From Flammula alnicola (Eukaryota > Basidiomycota > Agaricomycetes > Agaricales > Strophariaceae), in NCBI GenBank assembly GCA_015499995.1, contig JADNRV010000033.1:1-64000 (forward strand): a stretch of 64,000 nucleotides of DNA, written 5' to 3'. This document shows positions 1-12,360 of the stretch, piece after piece. The position numbers and the translations under genes were made by a program. The notes below the pieces were generated by a model, which worked only from the letters and a program-made list of their open reading frames with translations, searched no databases and was not told the origin of the DNA. Each line of letters begins with the position of its first letter. Positions within the stretch are counted from its first letter, which is position 1.

Positions 1-942
1 GATCCTAGGGCCAAAACGCCATCTGGCCGCTGAGAACCGACCAAGAACTGTGCAGCTTAGCGGCTTGGCACAAAAATAGTTTGAAATATATAATAAATTA
101 TCAGATACAAGACGGGTTGGCACAGTTCAAGACGTGGCCTCTATAGACGTGACGGCCCTTTTGCGCTGAAACGCCACCACCGTTCGGGTCGGTGCTCTGT
201 TTTCTAGAACTGTGCAACTTAGCGGTGTTCACTAATAATAGTTATGACCTGTAGCAATCTATCTGTCATGTTTTTGGAGTGGCACAGTCCTTGGATCATG
301 CACAGCGAATATTTAGTCGATCCCAGGGCCAAAACGCCATCTGAGCGCTGAGAGACAACCAAGAACTGTGCAGCTTAGTGGCTTGGCACAAAAATAGTTT
401 AAAATATATAAAAAATCATGAAATAAAACATGGGCTGGCACAGTTCAAGACGCGGCCGCTATTGAAGCGACGGCCCTTTTACGCTGAAACGCCACCACCG
501 TTTTGGGCAATGCTCTGTTTTCAAGAACTGTGCATCTTAGCGGTGTTTACTGCCAATGTCTATGACCTGTAGAAGCCTATTGGTCATGTTTTTGGAGTGG
601 CACAGTTCTTGGATCAGCCTCAGCGAATATTTAGTCGATCCCAGGGCCAAAACGCCGTCTGACCGCTGAGAGACAACCAAGAACTGTGCAGCTTAGTGGC
701 TTGGCACAAAAATAGTTTAAAATATATAAAAAATCATGAGATAAAACATGGGCTGGCACAGTTCAAGACGCGGCCGCTATTGAAGCGACGGCCCTTTTAC
801 GCTGAAACGCCACCACCGTTTTGGGCAATGCTCAGTTTTCGAGAACTGTGCATCTTAGCGGTGTTCAGGGATAATAGCTATGACCTGTGGGAACCTATCT
901 GTCATGTTTTTGGAGTGGCACAGTTCTTGGATCACGCGCAGG
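1..942. repeat. Tandem repeat, 318-bp unit, three copies
   Basis: Three head-to-tail copies begin at 1, 319 and 637, each opening with GATCCYAGGGCCAAAACGCC. They share long near-identical stretches such as GAACTGTGCAGCTTAG and TTGGCACAAAAATAGTTT. Copies 2 and 3 are more alike than either is to copy 1. The third copy ends near 942, where GGATCACGCGCAGG departs from the repeat. Short ORFs inside (378-572, 696-1070) are simply the same repeat translated, so I do not call a gene. The array may continue to the left of the window. Motifs such as GGCACAGTTC recur within one unit, so the unit itself is internally repetitive. Confidence 0.9.
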
Positions 943-1285
943 AAGCCTATTACCCTCCAAAACGACGGAGGAAAGGCGCCGATCGGGCCACAGAGGCCTT
1001 GAACCCTAACCGATCATGGTCAAAGTTTTTGTTTCAGGGTCAGACAGCCCTAACCCGGCCCTCCAGATAGACAGCGGTCCATTTTGCAGTCAAAGGACCT
1101 CGCGTCGGGTTGTGCAGCGTCGGGACGTCTGCGGACGCCGCCCCGAGGGAGCGACGAACTGTGCCGCTCCAAGAATTTTTTAAGACCTTAGGATAGTGCC
1201 AGGACCCCCCAAAAAAAATCTCGGACCCCCTGCCCGAAATTGGCTTACATCCGGCAGCCGGATGTAGGAACCAAATAGATAGGAC
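943..1285. other. Intergenic, GC-rich, nothing recognised
   Basis: This stretch lies between the tandem repeat and the LRR-like ORF. I see no gene or RNA. A short direct repeat (CATCCGGCAGCCGGATG, itself partly palindromic) lies near 1249-1265. Confidence 0.5.
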
Positions 1286-2461
1286 ATGATTTTTGGGCGG
1301 TGCAGAATCAGTATTATGCGGTCTATAATCCTTCCGAACATCACCCGTATCAGAGCTCTCAGGTGCCTTATTTGCACCCAAGAAGACATGGACGCGTTTC
1401 TGGACATGCGAGGAGGGGCCTTCGATTCAGTAGAATTTTTGGACATCGCTTTTAGCGATGAGTTTGCAGTTCGCCTTACTTCTTTCCTCCTGAACCAGAG
1501 ACTCGCAATGAATACAACACCATTTCAGTCTTTCCCCAGAATTCGCCATTGCTACCTACGCTGTCTGAATATTATCCCCATCGAGATCCACCCCATCGAC
1601 TTGAACCTGCCATGGAGTCAGTTGATATCCCTCAATCTAGGCGCTATTAGCATACCGCCAAACGTTTTCACCATGATAACACGTCATACATCCCACACCC
1701 TCGTTGAAGGTGTTTTCCGAATAACGTTTGAACGAAAGCCGCACGCCCTTCTCTTACCTAGGCTGGGTGCAGTCGACATGCCATATCTTCAAGCTCTGCA
1801 GCTCAACCTCCATGACGCGAGCCTCGACCAGCGTCTATTCAGGGTTCTTCGCCTCCCAGTCCTTCGTACTTTGATCGTCAACTTCAGTGACCAATACGAA
1901 GAACACTTCAACATCATGGCTGCATGCATAAACATATCAGCTTATTCGACACAAACGTTACAGGTATTGAAAATCACAGAACTTCCTCCACCCTTCCCTT
2001 CGCCGTATCCGCCTTTCAAAAAAAGGTACGACGGCCGGCGGATGCCCGCCAGGTCATGCCATTCTTTGGAAGCGTACTTCCTGGCTCTAAGAAACTTACG
2101 GGTTTTGCATTTGCCGCGCGGCATCTACCTCTGCGTAACGACGGTCGAAAAAATAGCAAATGGAGAAATACTTCCTCTTTTGCAGGAGCTGGATTTGGGT
2201 TCTATCGACATCCAACATACATTTTCGATGATTCAACGAAGAAATGATTTGGCGCACCATCATTCACTTGTCCCCGAAGCCTCGTCCTTGAAACATGGGC
2301 TCGTAGGCCCTTGCGCCTTCCTCCGGTCTGTGCGCATTGTCTTGCCAGTGTGCGACCTGGATGAACAACGGATCATCGCCGAGAAAGCAAATTCTCTTAT
2401 TTCGACAGGTATTTATGTGGCCATCTACCTTCTGGAATCCTCGAAGTTTTACGTCGTCTAA
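1286..2461 (+). CDS. F-box-associated/LRR-like hypothetical protein, probably lacking its F-box
   Basis: An open single-exon reading frame encodes 391 residues. The protein is leucine-rich with irregular LRR-like segments (for example LISLNLGAISIPPNVF, LPVLRTLIVNFSD, LRNLRVLHLPRGIYL, LPLLQELDLGSIDI). That pattern resembles the C-terminal part of the very large Agaricomycete F-box/LRR families. No N-terminal F-box (L.PELL..I) is visible, so the gene may be truncated at its 5' end or its first exon may lie upstream in the repeat-bordered region. The start at 1286 is simply the first ATG in frame. Function is unknown; substrate recognition in an SCF ubiquitin ligase would be the family expectation, not something the sequence shows. 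Confidence 0.5.
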   Translation: MIFGRCRISIMRSIILPNITRIRALRCLICTQEDMDAFLDMRGGAFDSVEFLDIAFSDEFAVRLTSFLLNQRLAMNTTPFQSFPRIRHCYLRCLNIIPIEIHPIDLNLPWSQLISLNLGAISIPPNVFTMITRHTSHTLVEGVFRITFERKPHALLLPRLGAVDMPYLQALQLNLHDASLDQRLFRVLRLPVLRTLIVNFSDQYEEHFNIMAACINISAYSTQTLQVLKITELPPPFPSPYPPFKKRYDGRRMPARSCHSLEAYFLALRNLRVLHLPRGIYLCVTTVEKIANGEILPLLQELDLGSIDIQHTFSMIQRRNDLAHHHSLVPEASSLKHGLVGPCAFLRSVRIVLPVCDLDEQRIIAEKANSLISTGIYVAIYLLESSKFYVV

Positions 2462-2789
2462 AGAATGCTGCACCCCTGACAAGGGCTTTCCTTGTTTAAA
2501 GTCGTCGGACTCGTACTTAGAAACTACCTTGTTGAATATTATATCTCGACAGAAAAGCAAAGAAGAGTATCGGCGGTATACGTAGAAAATGGTAGAACAG
2601 AATATGTCTGCCTAGCTGTATACCTTATACCATACTGTTTCTACTTACCTATTCCGCAATAGATGAGGTGTGATTGCACGAAATTAACGATCTTCACGAT
2701 GAAAGAAACAGCATAGAGATCGCATGAAGTAAAGCAAAACAGGGATAATGGAAAATGCGCACAAAGAGGAACGACATACAACCTAAATC

Positions 2790-4307
2790 CTACTTCCGTG
2801 CAGTCCTCTTCCTGACGTCCTCATCTTTGCAGGAGTGCAGCATGACTTTGTTCGGCGTTCCAGGTGTGTTACTTGAATGACCTTTTGACCAGTCATAAGA
2901 TACAGCATAGGCAAATATATCGCCGTTGCGATTGAATGCAGTAGCGGCAATCGGGGCCGGAGCAACATCGAACGCTACCCATGATAGATCAGCAAGTTTC
3001 TGGACAAGGGGAGATAAAATACGCACTCTTTAGGCGGGCACGGGCATCCTTATCCCAGAAGCTGATAATACCATCAGATCCTGTAACGTTTCGTGAGTGA
3101 GATGGAATGAAAGGAAGAACAGGAACGAACCGCAAGTGGAGAACGTGCCGTGGACTGGGTGGAAAGATATATCGTTTACTGCGTATACCAGAACTTGATC
3201 TTTGGCATTAGGAGCGGGGTCACGACGGTGACATTTGAATGAGAAGTTTCTCCTATTCGTAAGATGTCAGGTCCGTTATATATTTGATCAAAGTATGTCT
3301 ACTCACTGTGCATCCTCTTGTTCGACATATCTAGGCAATGTTTTAGCGATAAAGCAAGAAGAAAAGGTGTCAGTTTTTGTTACTCACTGGATGGCGACTC
3401 TCCCTTCCACACTCCCGACGGCAAAGCCACTGGCGGCTGGAGACGTTGTGAAACATGAGACGACACGGGTCTGCCCCTTCAGTGGTGACTGTATAGTCTA
3501 GATAATGATCTTAGTAAAAAGCGTTAAGGTCTGACGAAAACAATCACACCTTGTACGCTGTATTCGGGTTGGTCAGATTGAAAATCTGAATATGACGTTC
3601 CGCGGTTCCAACGACCATTAGAGGGTATTGTATATCGAACGTATAGCATCGTTCTGGCAATTGAACAGTTGCAACAGGATTGGCAGTGCGCAAATCCCAG
3701 TACTACAATAGGAGGTTTAGGAAATGAAAGAGAACAAGTGGAATAAGAACCTGAACATACCTTGATGGTCTTATCCCAACTTCCCGTCGCGAGGATTCCT
3801 GCTTGAGGGGCGTCTACCCAGCCAACTACTTTTATCGGGGCGTCATGTTGGGCAACTTGCGTGGTTTGACCAGTAGTCACGTCGAACATGCGTCCAGCAT
3901 TATCCGCGCCTCCAGAGAAAATCTTAGTGCCATCCTGTGCAAATCACGTTAACGCGACTTTACACACAGAAAGTGAACAGCAATTACATACCTTATTCCA
4001 GCATACATTCAACACAGGGCCCGAGTGGTGATACATGGCCTTTCCTTGGGTCCGTCCACCTGCACCTACTTCATAGACCCGTACCTATTTCTGTGAAGTT
4101 GAAGAGAATGAGCTGAGAAGTAGTCGATACACGTACGCTATTGTCCCAGCTCCCCACAGCCAGGTAGTCTGCTTGATTTGAGAAGGATAAGGAGGATATC
4201 CCATCTGAGGGTGGATCGACGACTTCGACATCCTTTACTGCCGTTGCGGAGGTGTTTCCGGTGGCACTTACGCCCGTGGTGGTCGCAGTGTTTGTGAAAA
4301 ATGACAT
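2790..4307 (-). CDS. rae1: mRNA export factor RAE1/GLE2, WD40 protein
   Basis: Nuclear-pore-associated seven-bladed WD40 protein that, by family knowledge, binds NUP98/Nup116 and acts in mRNA export and spindle checkpoint control. Nine exons can be placed: 4307-4137, 4084-3992, 3934-3761, 3702-3550, 3497-3388, 3330-3307, 3252-3131, 3080-3027 and 2974-2790. They total 1086 nt, exactly 362 codons, so 361 residues, the normal family length. Diagnostic segments include [20 protein letters not shown] near residue 30, [74 protein letters not shown] and the C-terminal [16 protein letters not shown]. Introns are 50-58 bp with GT...AG ends. Exon six is a 24-nt microexon. The frame is fully intact, unlike several neighbours. 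Confidence 0.96.
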
Positions 4308-7300
4308 GGGTTTGTAGACTGTGTATAAGGATGTGGTCAAGACACACAATCCATGGCGCGCTACTCTGCGCTGCTATTGTTGAACCGATGCACACATCCG
4401 CTTTTGGCAAGAAGTCGAAGTCATTTCAATTCAGAAAACAATGACTCTTCCTTGACTACCCGAATGCCGCAAATACATCAAGTGTACATAACTCCGAGAA
4501 GCGTTGCAATTGTGGGTCCAAGACAAGGAACAAATGGATGTGACAAATCAAATCGCAACGGTACATGCATGGTGTGATCGTCGTGCTAAGTATGCATGTA
4601 CTCTACCTTCCTGATAGACAACCTCGCGCGCATAAGTATCCAGTTCTCGAATAACGGAACGTGGTGAATGTCACTTTGCGACTACAAAGGTTGGAATTAC
4701 AATCGGAGACTCACAGAGGGACCCACTCACAAATGAATTCCATCCCTATCCATGAAACCCTGAATCGATAAATGCCCCGAGATTGGAGGTCGTCGGCAGG
4801 TGCTTCGGGAACTTGAGTCTTGAGTATTATGAAATAGGTGAATGAAGACGTTGATGTGACAAGAAGGGGAGATGCCAGACGCATGCTCTACTTATTTACC
4901 GACGAAGGTGCTGAGAAATCTGACAGGGGTTTGTTGATCGTTGTTACTTTTGGACGAGTCATTTTCACCATGATGGCGGACTGTTTTCTCCTCCTCAGGT
5001 ACCCTTCAATCGCACTCTGTCCTCAAATTCATTGTATAACTGACTTCGATGCAGCCAGTGGTGAGTTCATTCTGTTCGTGGTGGTATGGATGAGATGAAC
5101 TCACCTATTTTTCAGTGTTCTTTCGACGCCCGTATTCGTGATCTTTTCCCCTGCCATGCAGGAATGGGCTGATTTTGCGTAATCCTAGCGTCGATGACAC
5201 CCTCGAACATCGAATAATAATGATTAGATCTACTTCTTTGGTGAGTTCTTCCTGAATAGGTTGCTTCGATCTTTTCTAATAGTTTTCTGCCTCCATGTAG
5301 GTTCATCGTCACGCCCACTATGTTCAAGGAAGCTCATCTTGCCCGCTATGACATCTGACAGCAGCTTTCAAGCTCAAGCTCAAGCCCGACCCTCTCCCTT
5401 CTCATTCCTCCTCCTTCAAGACTACCCTACCTTGTTCTCTCCCTTCTGCGGTTCGCCCTTCGTGATCACGTTGGCGCGTCGTGTAGATCCAACCCACGCC
5501 GCTGGCTCTCAGGCAGCGCATTTACCATCGCAAACACCACCTGTCCTCAACACCCACATCATTCCTGTTTTACGGCGGGCTGACCCAAGGACTAGAAATC
5601 CCTCGAGAACGCCATCTGCTCATCGCATGATAGGCACCGTAGACGCCCTATCCCACACCGGCATCTTATCCAGCTCCCAAGATTTTCGCTTCTCCGCCCT
5701 TCGAGAAGGCGCATCCATGCATCCATGAACACCAAACGGCACCTGGCAAAGTCGATCGAGGCTTCCCTTCGTTACTATCTTTTCGCCCCGAGTACTCTTC
5801 TGCATTCCACCCCGAATCCGAATTTCCGCCTTCCTTTCTGAGTGGATGAACGCTTCTCTGCACCACGAGAGCCGAAGTTGATGGCACCGAAGATCCGGGC
5901 GACGAGAAAGATCCACGATCGCTGGAAGCAGGAAAACGCGGACCAGTCTTCATTGATGGGAGGGAACATGAAGGAAAGGTGGATGCTGGCATCTACGAGA
6001 CAGCAGGAGGAGGAGGAACCCGATCGACCAACGCGATCCAACATCATCTTCTCTCGCAAGGAGCGAGCGCCCTGCAGGTTGATTTACGGGCTTTGACCTT
6101 GAATTTCCTCGCACCCATCGCTCATCGCCATCGGTATATCGACATCTACGATAACCACGCGCGATGTCTTTGTAATCGCAGGATCAGACGAGGCAACTTT
6201 ATCTCCAAACTCAGATGTTCTACGTTATCGCCTTTACCCACGCATCCACAATCCCTGTTACTTATCTCTCGACCACCCGTTCCTCGCATTTTGGTCGTAA
6301 AGCTCCTTCTACACCTTCCATTTCAATCCTAGGAGTTTATCCACCTCTTCGGGCGTGCCGACGTGGCATTAGGATATGCTGACGTTGGTTGGTGACTAGC
6401 ACTGCCGTTCGACTACGTCCTTGAGCGCACTCTCATTGAAGAAGAGGACTTTTGGCTTCATTCGTAGCTGACCCATCAATGTCGATAATCCCTCTGCGGA
6501 ATTTCCTCCTTCCTCCATCGCTGTTCCCCTCCTTTCTCTCCTTCGGCTCATTTTTCCTTTTCCCAACATGACGTGGCACAGAATGAAGGTACAACACGGC
6601 TATTCCGACCAAGGAGATGGGAGAACGGATCTTCCTTTGGGGATCTTCCTCTGACCTACACCCTCTCCGAGTACTGTCGCCGATGCCGACAGTGGTTCAA
6701 GTTGGAGTAGAAGCTCTTCGTCAACACGCCGTTCACTGTCTCCTCTTCGGCAGCCCTGCGTGGCAAACACGGACGCTCGAGCACGACTATAATGAGCAAC
6801 TGGCGAAAGGAACCTTCTTCAGACCTCGTCGCCGGCTTTCCTCGCCACGCGGGCGAGCACGGGTGGGTGGTGGGTAGCAACTGTCAGTTTGGCCGTGGGT
6901 CAGTCGATGGCTTGTATGGGTTGTGTTCATTGCCGGCTCCTTAGGATTACGCTACAGCGGGGTCGATCTGGAGAATGTAAATTATGTAACCTTCGTTTTT
7001 GTCAATGGGCACAGCCGCAACATTGGCAAGCGAATTCTGGAAACCACCTTTCTTCGTCAATACGGAAACTCTCGAAGCCTTTTCGACATGGCCCCATAAC
7101 CCCGGTACAAATGTTCTAACATCAGAAGTTGTGGCAGATGTGCGTGGAATCCAGACGAACGGGAACTAGGGAAAAGCGGGGATGCCCGAAGCGGTGGGAT
7201 AACTCACAGTGTATATGTGGACTCATAAACCTTGGAGGTACGCAATTAGAGCCCCCATTCCCTTCAACGTACACATCTCATGGGTAATATATTACAATAG

Positions 7301-7518
7301 CCTTGAGAACATTTCCGTTCCTTGAGATTTGGGTTATCTTTGGATAGGGCCTCCAATTACAAGCCTGGCACTTTTTTCTCGAATCGCTGGGAACGCACAG
7401 GTGGGCGCATCGTACGATGTGGTTTTTGTATTGCGGATCCCGCGTTTTCATATTCGTGTTCGTTTCTGGGATTTCCGGGCTTGGCATCTACCCACATTAG
7501 AAACAACGTACTGGTACG
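4308..7518. other. Long gene-poor interval, possibly with decayed coding sequence
   Basis: I see no intact gene in about 3.2 kb between RAE1 and glyoxal oxidase 1. From about 5300 to 6350 the plus strand has long frames with a coding-like feel (for example DGREHEGKVDAGIYETAGGG near 5950-6000), but they are broken, shift frame and match no family I can name. This may be a decayed gene. The right end, from about 6976, is shared in inverted orientation with 48612-47752. Confidence 0.4.
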
Positions 7519-7865
7519 TATAAAAGCCCTCCACCATTCCACCCATACACACCAGTATTCACCTACCCAAGCCCCAGTGATTCGGTGAAAATGCTCCAAT
7601 CATCACACGCCCTACTGCTCTCGCTAGCCCTGGGCGCAGCCTCAGCTAACGCCGCAGGATGGAACTTCGTTCAGAATGGCACGTCTGGTATCTTGGCCCT
7701 CGAGGCTATGATCGTCTCTCCTACTCTCGCTATATTCTTCGACAGAGCGTCGAATGACCCGCTCATGATCAACAATGCGCCAGCTTGGGGAGCTCTATGG
7801 AACCTCGAGACGAACACAGCGAGCCCGCTGAGGGTCATTTCTGATACTTTCTGTGCTTCAGGCGG
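6976..7865 (+). repeat. Segment duplicated in inverted orientation at 47752-48612
   Basis: Starting around GTAAATTATGTAACC and running through the promoter, signal peptide and most of exon 1 of glyoxal oxidase 1, this segment matches the reverse complement of 48612-47752. Shared landmarks are TTTTCGACATGGCCCCATAA, the run upstream of GGGATAACTCACAGTGTATA, and the coding start. Similarity is lost upstream of about 6976, and downstream just after the codons for DTFCASG. The copies differ by scattered substitutions and small indels, so the duplication is not brand new. Confidence 0.85.
7519..7526 (+). promoter_or_regulatory. TATA box of glyoxal oxidase 1
   Basis: TATAAAAG lies 72 bp upstream of the ATG. 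The paralogue has TATAAAGG at nearly the same spacing (16432-16439), while the inverted partial copy at 48084-48093 reads GGTAAAAG there. Confidence 0.6.
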
Positions 7866-9747
7866 CTTTTTGAGCAACGGAACAATGGTAACTAGAACTA
7901 TGATCTATCCCTTATTTCTTCACATTAACAATTGCGATGTTAGGTCAGCGTCGGCGGCAATATTCCAGCTATCACGGCTGCTACAGATGGACGGATGGCG
8001 ATCCGTATTTTCGAGCCATGCGCTGATCCTGCTGGCTTGAATTGTACTCTCTTCGAAGACCCTGAGACTCTGCATCTGGAGGAGACGCGGTGGTATCCCT
8101 CGAGTCTGAGGATATTCGACGGATCTCTGGTAAATTCCCTTCTAATAGTATTTTTATCTCCTCTTATTTGAGGTTTTTAGATGATTGTCGGTGGAATTCA
8201 CGAGCGAACACCGTTCTACAACACCGATCCAGTCAACAATTTTGAATTCTTCCCTCCAAAGGACGGCGGCGTTCCTCGTCCATCCGAATTCCTAGCGAGG
8301 AGTCTTCCAGCCAATCTTTTCCCTCGGTAACTCGGCACATAAATAATCTACATAACTTTCCGCGATACTCACAAATATTTATTTCTCAGCGTTTTCGGTC
8401 TTCCAGACGGCAGAGTCCTGATGGTCGCAAACAACCAAACGATCATTTACGACATCGAGAAGAATACTGAGACCATCCTCCCAGACATCCCGAACGGCGT
8501 ACGCGTCACGAACCCGTTCGACGGCTCCGCGACCCTCCTCCCTCTCTCGCCACCACTCTACACCCCAGAGGTCCTCGTTTGCGGTGGAACCACCACTAGC
8601 GACCTAATCCAACCCGCGAACCTGTCTTCGCAGGATCCTGCTTCTGACCAATGCAGTCGTTTAACCATTACGTCTGAAGGTATCAAGAAGGGATGGCAAG
8701 TCGAGAAGATGTTGGAAGCGCGCATTATGCCCGAGCTGCTGCTCCTTCCCAACGGCCAAGTCCTCATCGTCAACGGCGGCCAGACTGGCTATGCTGCATT
8801 CGACACCGTTCCAGACCCCGTTGGGTTCCAGTCGAATGCCGACCATCCAGCGTACGTCCCATTCGCGCGATATTTCATGTTCTTATATGCTTACCTTACT
8901 CTTGCAGGTTCACGCCGTCTCTGTATACCCCAGACCTGCCCTTGGCCAGAGGATAAGCAACAAGGTCATGCCTACGACCGATATTCCTCGTGTATACCAC
9001 TCCGTTGCGAGTTTGACGCCCAAGGGTAAGGTCGTTTTCTACGCCAGCATCACAGAGGTACAACTAACCCCGCTCGCGTATAATTAGAAACATTCTCATC
9101 GCCGGCTCCAATCCTAACGGCCAAGTTGTAAACGGAACTGGCGAATTCCACACGTACGTGTATTTCGCCCCTTGAACCCAGCACCGCACTTTCCTCTAAC
9201 ACCTCATGATGCAGCGAATTCCGCGTTGAATACCTCAATCCCCCATTTATGTCCCTTCAGCGCCCCGTCATGTCCAACGTGCCGGCCAAGATCGGGTTCA
9301 ATAAGCGCTTCACCATCAACGTTTCCGTCCCGAAGAACCTGAAAGCAAATTCTATACAAGGTGTTTTTTTTTCGAACTTAGTTCACACGTCTCGCGCCTT
9401 AATCATGCTAACGTCCATTTTCTCACCGTCTTCCAGTCGCTCTTATGGACCTAGGCTTCTCCTCTCACGCCTTCCACTCGAGTTCGAGATGGTCTTCATG
9501 GACGCTCAGCTATCCCAGATCGTAGGACTCTGTCCATTGTGAGCCCTCCGAATAACAGAGTGTACCCACCGGGCCCTGGTGAGTTCACGTCCCGTCCATT
9601 CTCGGATTTGGTTTTCTTAATGGTTTTCATTGTCCAGCCTATATTTTCGTGACTATCGACGATGTTACTAGTGCCGGCGCGCAGGTTATGGTTGGAAGCG
9701 GCGCTCCGCCACCAGTCGCTGACCAAGGCCTCCCTAACCAATTTTGA
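7591..9747 (+). CDS. Glyoxal oxidase 1 (AA5_1 copper radical oxidase), frame broken
   Basis: Secreted copper-radical enzyme. By family knowledge it oxidises glyoxal, methylglyoxal and related aldehydes and gives H2O2 to peroxidases. The protein begins with a signal peptide ([21 protein letters not shown]) and then [12 protein letters not shown]. The radical-site and copper ligands are present: Cys in [13 protein letters not shown], Tyr in [13 protein letters not shown], Tyr-His in RVYHSVASL, and His in the SSHAFHS segment. Introns with GT...AG ends occur at about 7889-7944, 8131-8180, 8327-8390, 8852-8907, 9029-9086, 9154-9214, 9361-9436 and 9581-9638. Compared with paralogue 2, single bases are missing near 8928, 9022, 9488 and 9515, each in or beside a short homopolymer, and a TAA follows the first. 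It is tail-to-tail with D-lactate dehydrogenase 1. It is either a recent pseudogene or a consensus error. Confidence 0.88.
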
Positions 9748-9875
9748 TTTAAATATAAATGAATTGCATTCCGGTATCATTGCCTACTCAACATAATTCA
9801 TGAAAGAGATAGCCCCAAACCCAATGGGGCTGCGCTCGTAACTGCCATAAGCTAAACATAATAAGCAATTGTATT

Positions 9876-12360
9876 CTAAATGTGCGTTTCTGAATCGTAA
9901 CGTGAGTTGTCATAGGAACTCGTCGTCGATCTTCCTGGAAGTTTGGATGGTGGCGGGTCAGGGTATAGCTAGAAAGAATCAGAATGAATACATGCATGTA
10001 TGAGAAAAGGGGGAGGATGTTAGGTAGCTGACCTTTCCAGGATTGAATAGACCAGAGGATCGATGGATCGCTTGATAGTTTTCATAAGATCCACCGTCCC
10101 TTGCCCAAGCTCTTCCGTCAAATACTGTTTCTTGCCTAGTCCCACCCCGTGCTCGCCTGTACCTGTCGATCCATCAACGCTAAAGTTAGCAGAGGTGTAT
10201 GACGAAAAAAAGAAATCCCTCACAAGTCCCATCTAGAGCGATCGCACGGTGTACTATCCTGCTCGCGGCCTTACGTGCGATCTCGAGCTCCTCGTCCGTT
10301 TTGAATAAGAGCAGGGCGTGAAAGTTGCCATCTCCAACGTGCCCTACTATCGTAGACACCAGGCCAACTTGGTCGAGGTCCTTCTTCGTTTCGTATATCA
10401 GTTCGGGGAGTTTCGACACCGGCACGCTGGAGGCATTTTTAGAATATATTTCGGTCGAAAATCGGGACTTATCGCATACCAGACGTCTGTCGTCATCCCA
10501 CGGCCACCTCAACTAAAGAAAGCCCTGAATAATACAGGTTCTTCCTGTCTTGCCAAATATCTTCTGCTTCTTTCTCGTTCTTGGCAAGTGAGAACCCTGT
10601 CCCACCGTGCTTTGCGACGATTCGCTGGACAACGGAGGCTGTTTCTTTCAGCGATGCTTGTGATGGTCCCTGGAATTTAAAGAATAGGCTATCCTTTTCG
10701 AGCCATTTGCGCGAGGATATCCCATAGTTTTGGTAGCTTTCATCGATAGCGCGTCCAAGAGTTCAACACATTCTAACGATTTAAGAGGATTGAAATGAAG
10801 AAGAAAAGACAGCGGAAAGAACGTACGAATGCCAACCCCTTGATTAATGACCTCTATCGATGCAGCAGTAGCCGAGCGCATGTCAGGAAAATGCACGACT
10901 GCGACCGTCGTAGGCAGCACGGGTGCCAGCCGGATGGTAACTGTAAGCAAAGGTTACCAAAGCGTCGAATTTGAGCTCCACTTCTGAGGGTAGTACAATG
11001 AGGGGACTTTACCTTCCGTCACAATCCCCAAAGTACCTTCAGCCCCAACGAATAGCTTCGTCACGTCAAATCCAGCTGCCGATTTGCGCGATCTTCGCCG
11101 TGTTTTGATGACTTCTCCGGAAGGTAGGACTACAGTCTGGCAGCAGAATGGCGTTAATAACGATGGGATGCGAAACAGATCGAGACATACTGCATTCAAA
11201 AACCATTCGCCTTTCGCTGTGCCATATCGAACCGCGTTCGCTGAATAACGGAAAAAACACAACGTTAGGGGAGAACATCGAACAGAGCGGTTAACGGCTC
11301 ACTTCCAGAACATCCCGTACTCAGCATACCCCCTATCGTCGCACCCGGACCTGGATCAATCTGGAGATACTAGCTCCAGCGGAGAAATCGCCACAGGACG
11401 GAATATTTCGTACAGGAAAGAATAAAGGAATGCCTATTCCGACCAGAGCGTATCAGTTCTACTCTTCACACCATAAAACACGAACAAAGACGTACCTTTT
11501 TTCTTTAAAACATCATTGATATCCATCCACCGCGCCGCCGGCTGGCACACTAGGTCCGAGTCATCCTCTATTTTTGTTAGGTGCATAAACTTAGGCGTGT
11601 CTAAACTTGAAAACGGGAGGCGTACCGTGAATTTCCAATATTTGGTCCATGTGGTTGAGGTCGACGCAGATACCTCCCGAGGAATGCTATTCTCATCGCG
11701 GGGTAAGTATAGTGTGAAAACAAGGTAATCTTGTACATACCCCGCGGAAGTGCCCTTCCAGACTCGTCGCACCAGAATACGGAATAACCGGCATGCGGTA
11801 TTTCGTCGCTATTTTAACGATCCTGACGACATCCTCCGTCGACTCTGGGTAGACGACGACGCTATGCGGAGCCCCTGAGATGGATTCATATGAGTCAGTG
11901 GTTACAGAGGGTCCAATAGGGTGCGTACCTGGAAGATAGTCACTCTCGGAGAACCCATGTCCTCAAGGTCACCAGGATCCGTTGACACCGAACCCTCACG
12001 CGTCAGTGTCCGGCGTAGCTCTGTTATTGCTCGCTGGAATCATTGGGAGAGCCAATTTGGGAAGTCGGGCACATCTTGTGTTCGCGCAGTATGTCGTTGT
12101 TGAGCGATGAGATATCCAAGTGCACCACTCGCGATGGACGCGCCAACAACCAACGATGCCATCCCGCGACGCACACGTAAGTGGTGTAGGGTGCCTTGAT
12201 GACTCTCTCGCGACAAATGGGGATTTGGCGGATGGGGGGCGTGATTTAAATAGCTGGAATAACGTCGTCCATGAAGATTTCGTGTAAGTTTGAGAAGCTG
12301 AAGCGGACGATGGACACGAAAAGGTTGAGAGAGGAGGGTGTAAGAATAACAGGGGATCAT
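9876..12360 (-). CDS. D-lactate dehydrogenase (cytochrome) 1, FAD-linked, frame broken
   Basis: Mitochondrial FAD enzyme oxidising D-lactate to pyruvate (DLD1/VAO family). The start at 12360 opens an arginine-rich presequence ([20 protein letters not shown]), followed by a hydrophobic anchor. FAD-binding motifs are clear: [54 protein letters not shown], and [11 protein letters not shown]. The C-terminal FAD-oxidase domain has [12 protein letters not shown] and [12 protein letters not shown]. Exon-intron structure parallels the intact copy at 48913-51663. Single-base losses in homopolymers lie near 10051, 10506, 10729 and 11951, and about three more cluster at 12035-12065, creating a TGA. Every exon between these points reads cleanly. 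Its C-terminus ends differently from copy 2 (YDSETHI). Confidence 0.88.

Noticed and set aside
1005..1055. CCCTAACC runs as telomeric repeat
   Set aside because: Only isolated copies occur, without a tandem CCCTAA array.
378..1070. Two similar ORFs beginning MAWHKNSLKYIK as a gene family
   Set aside because: They are the same 318-bp repeat translated and are not conserved across the first copy, so the repeat explains them.
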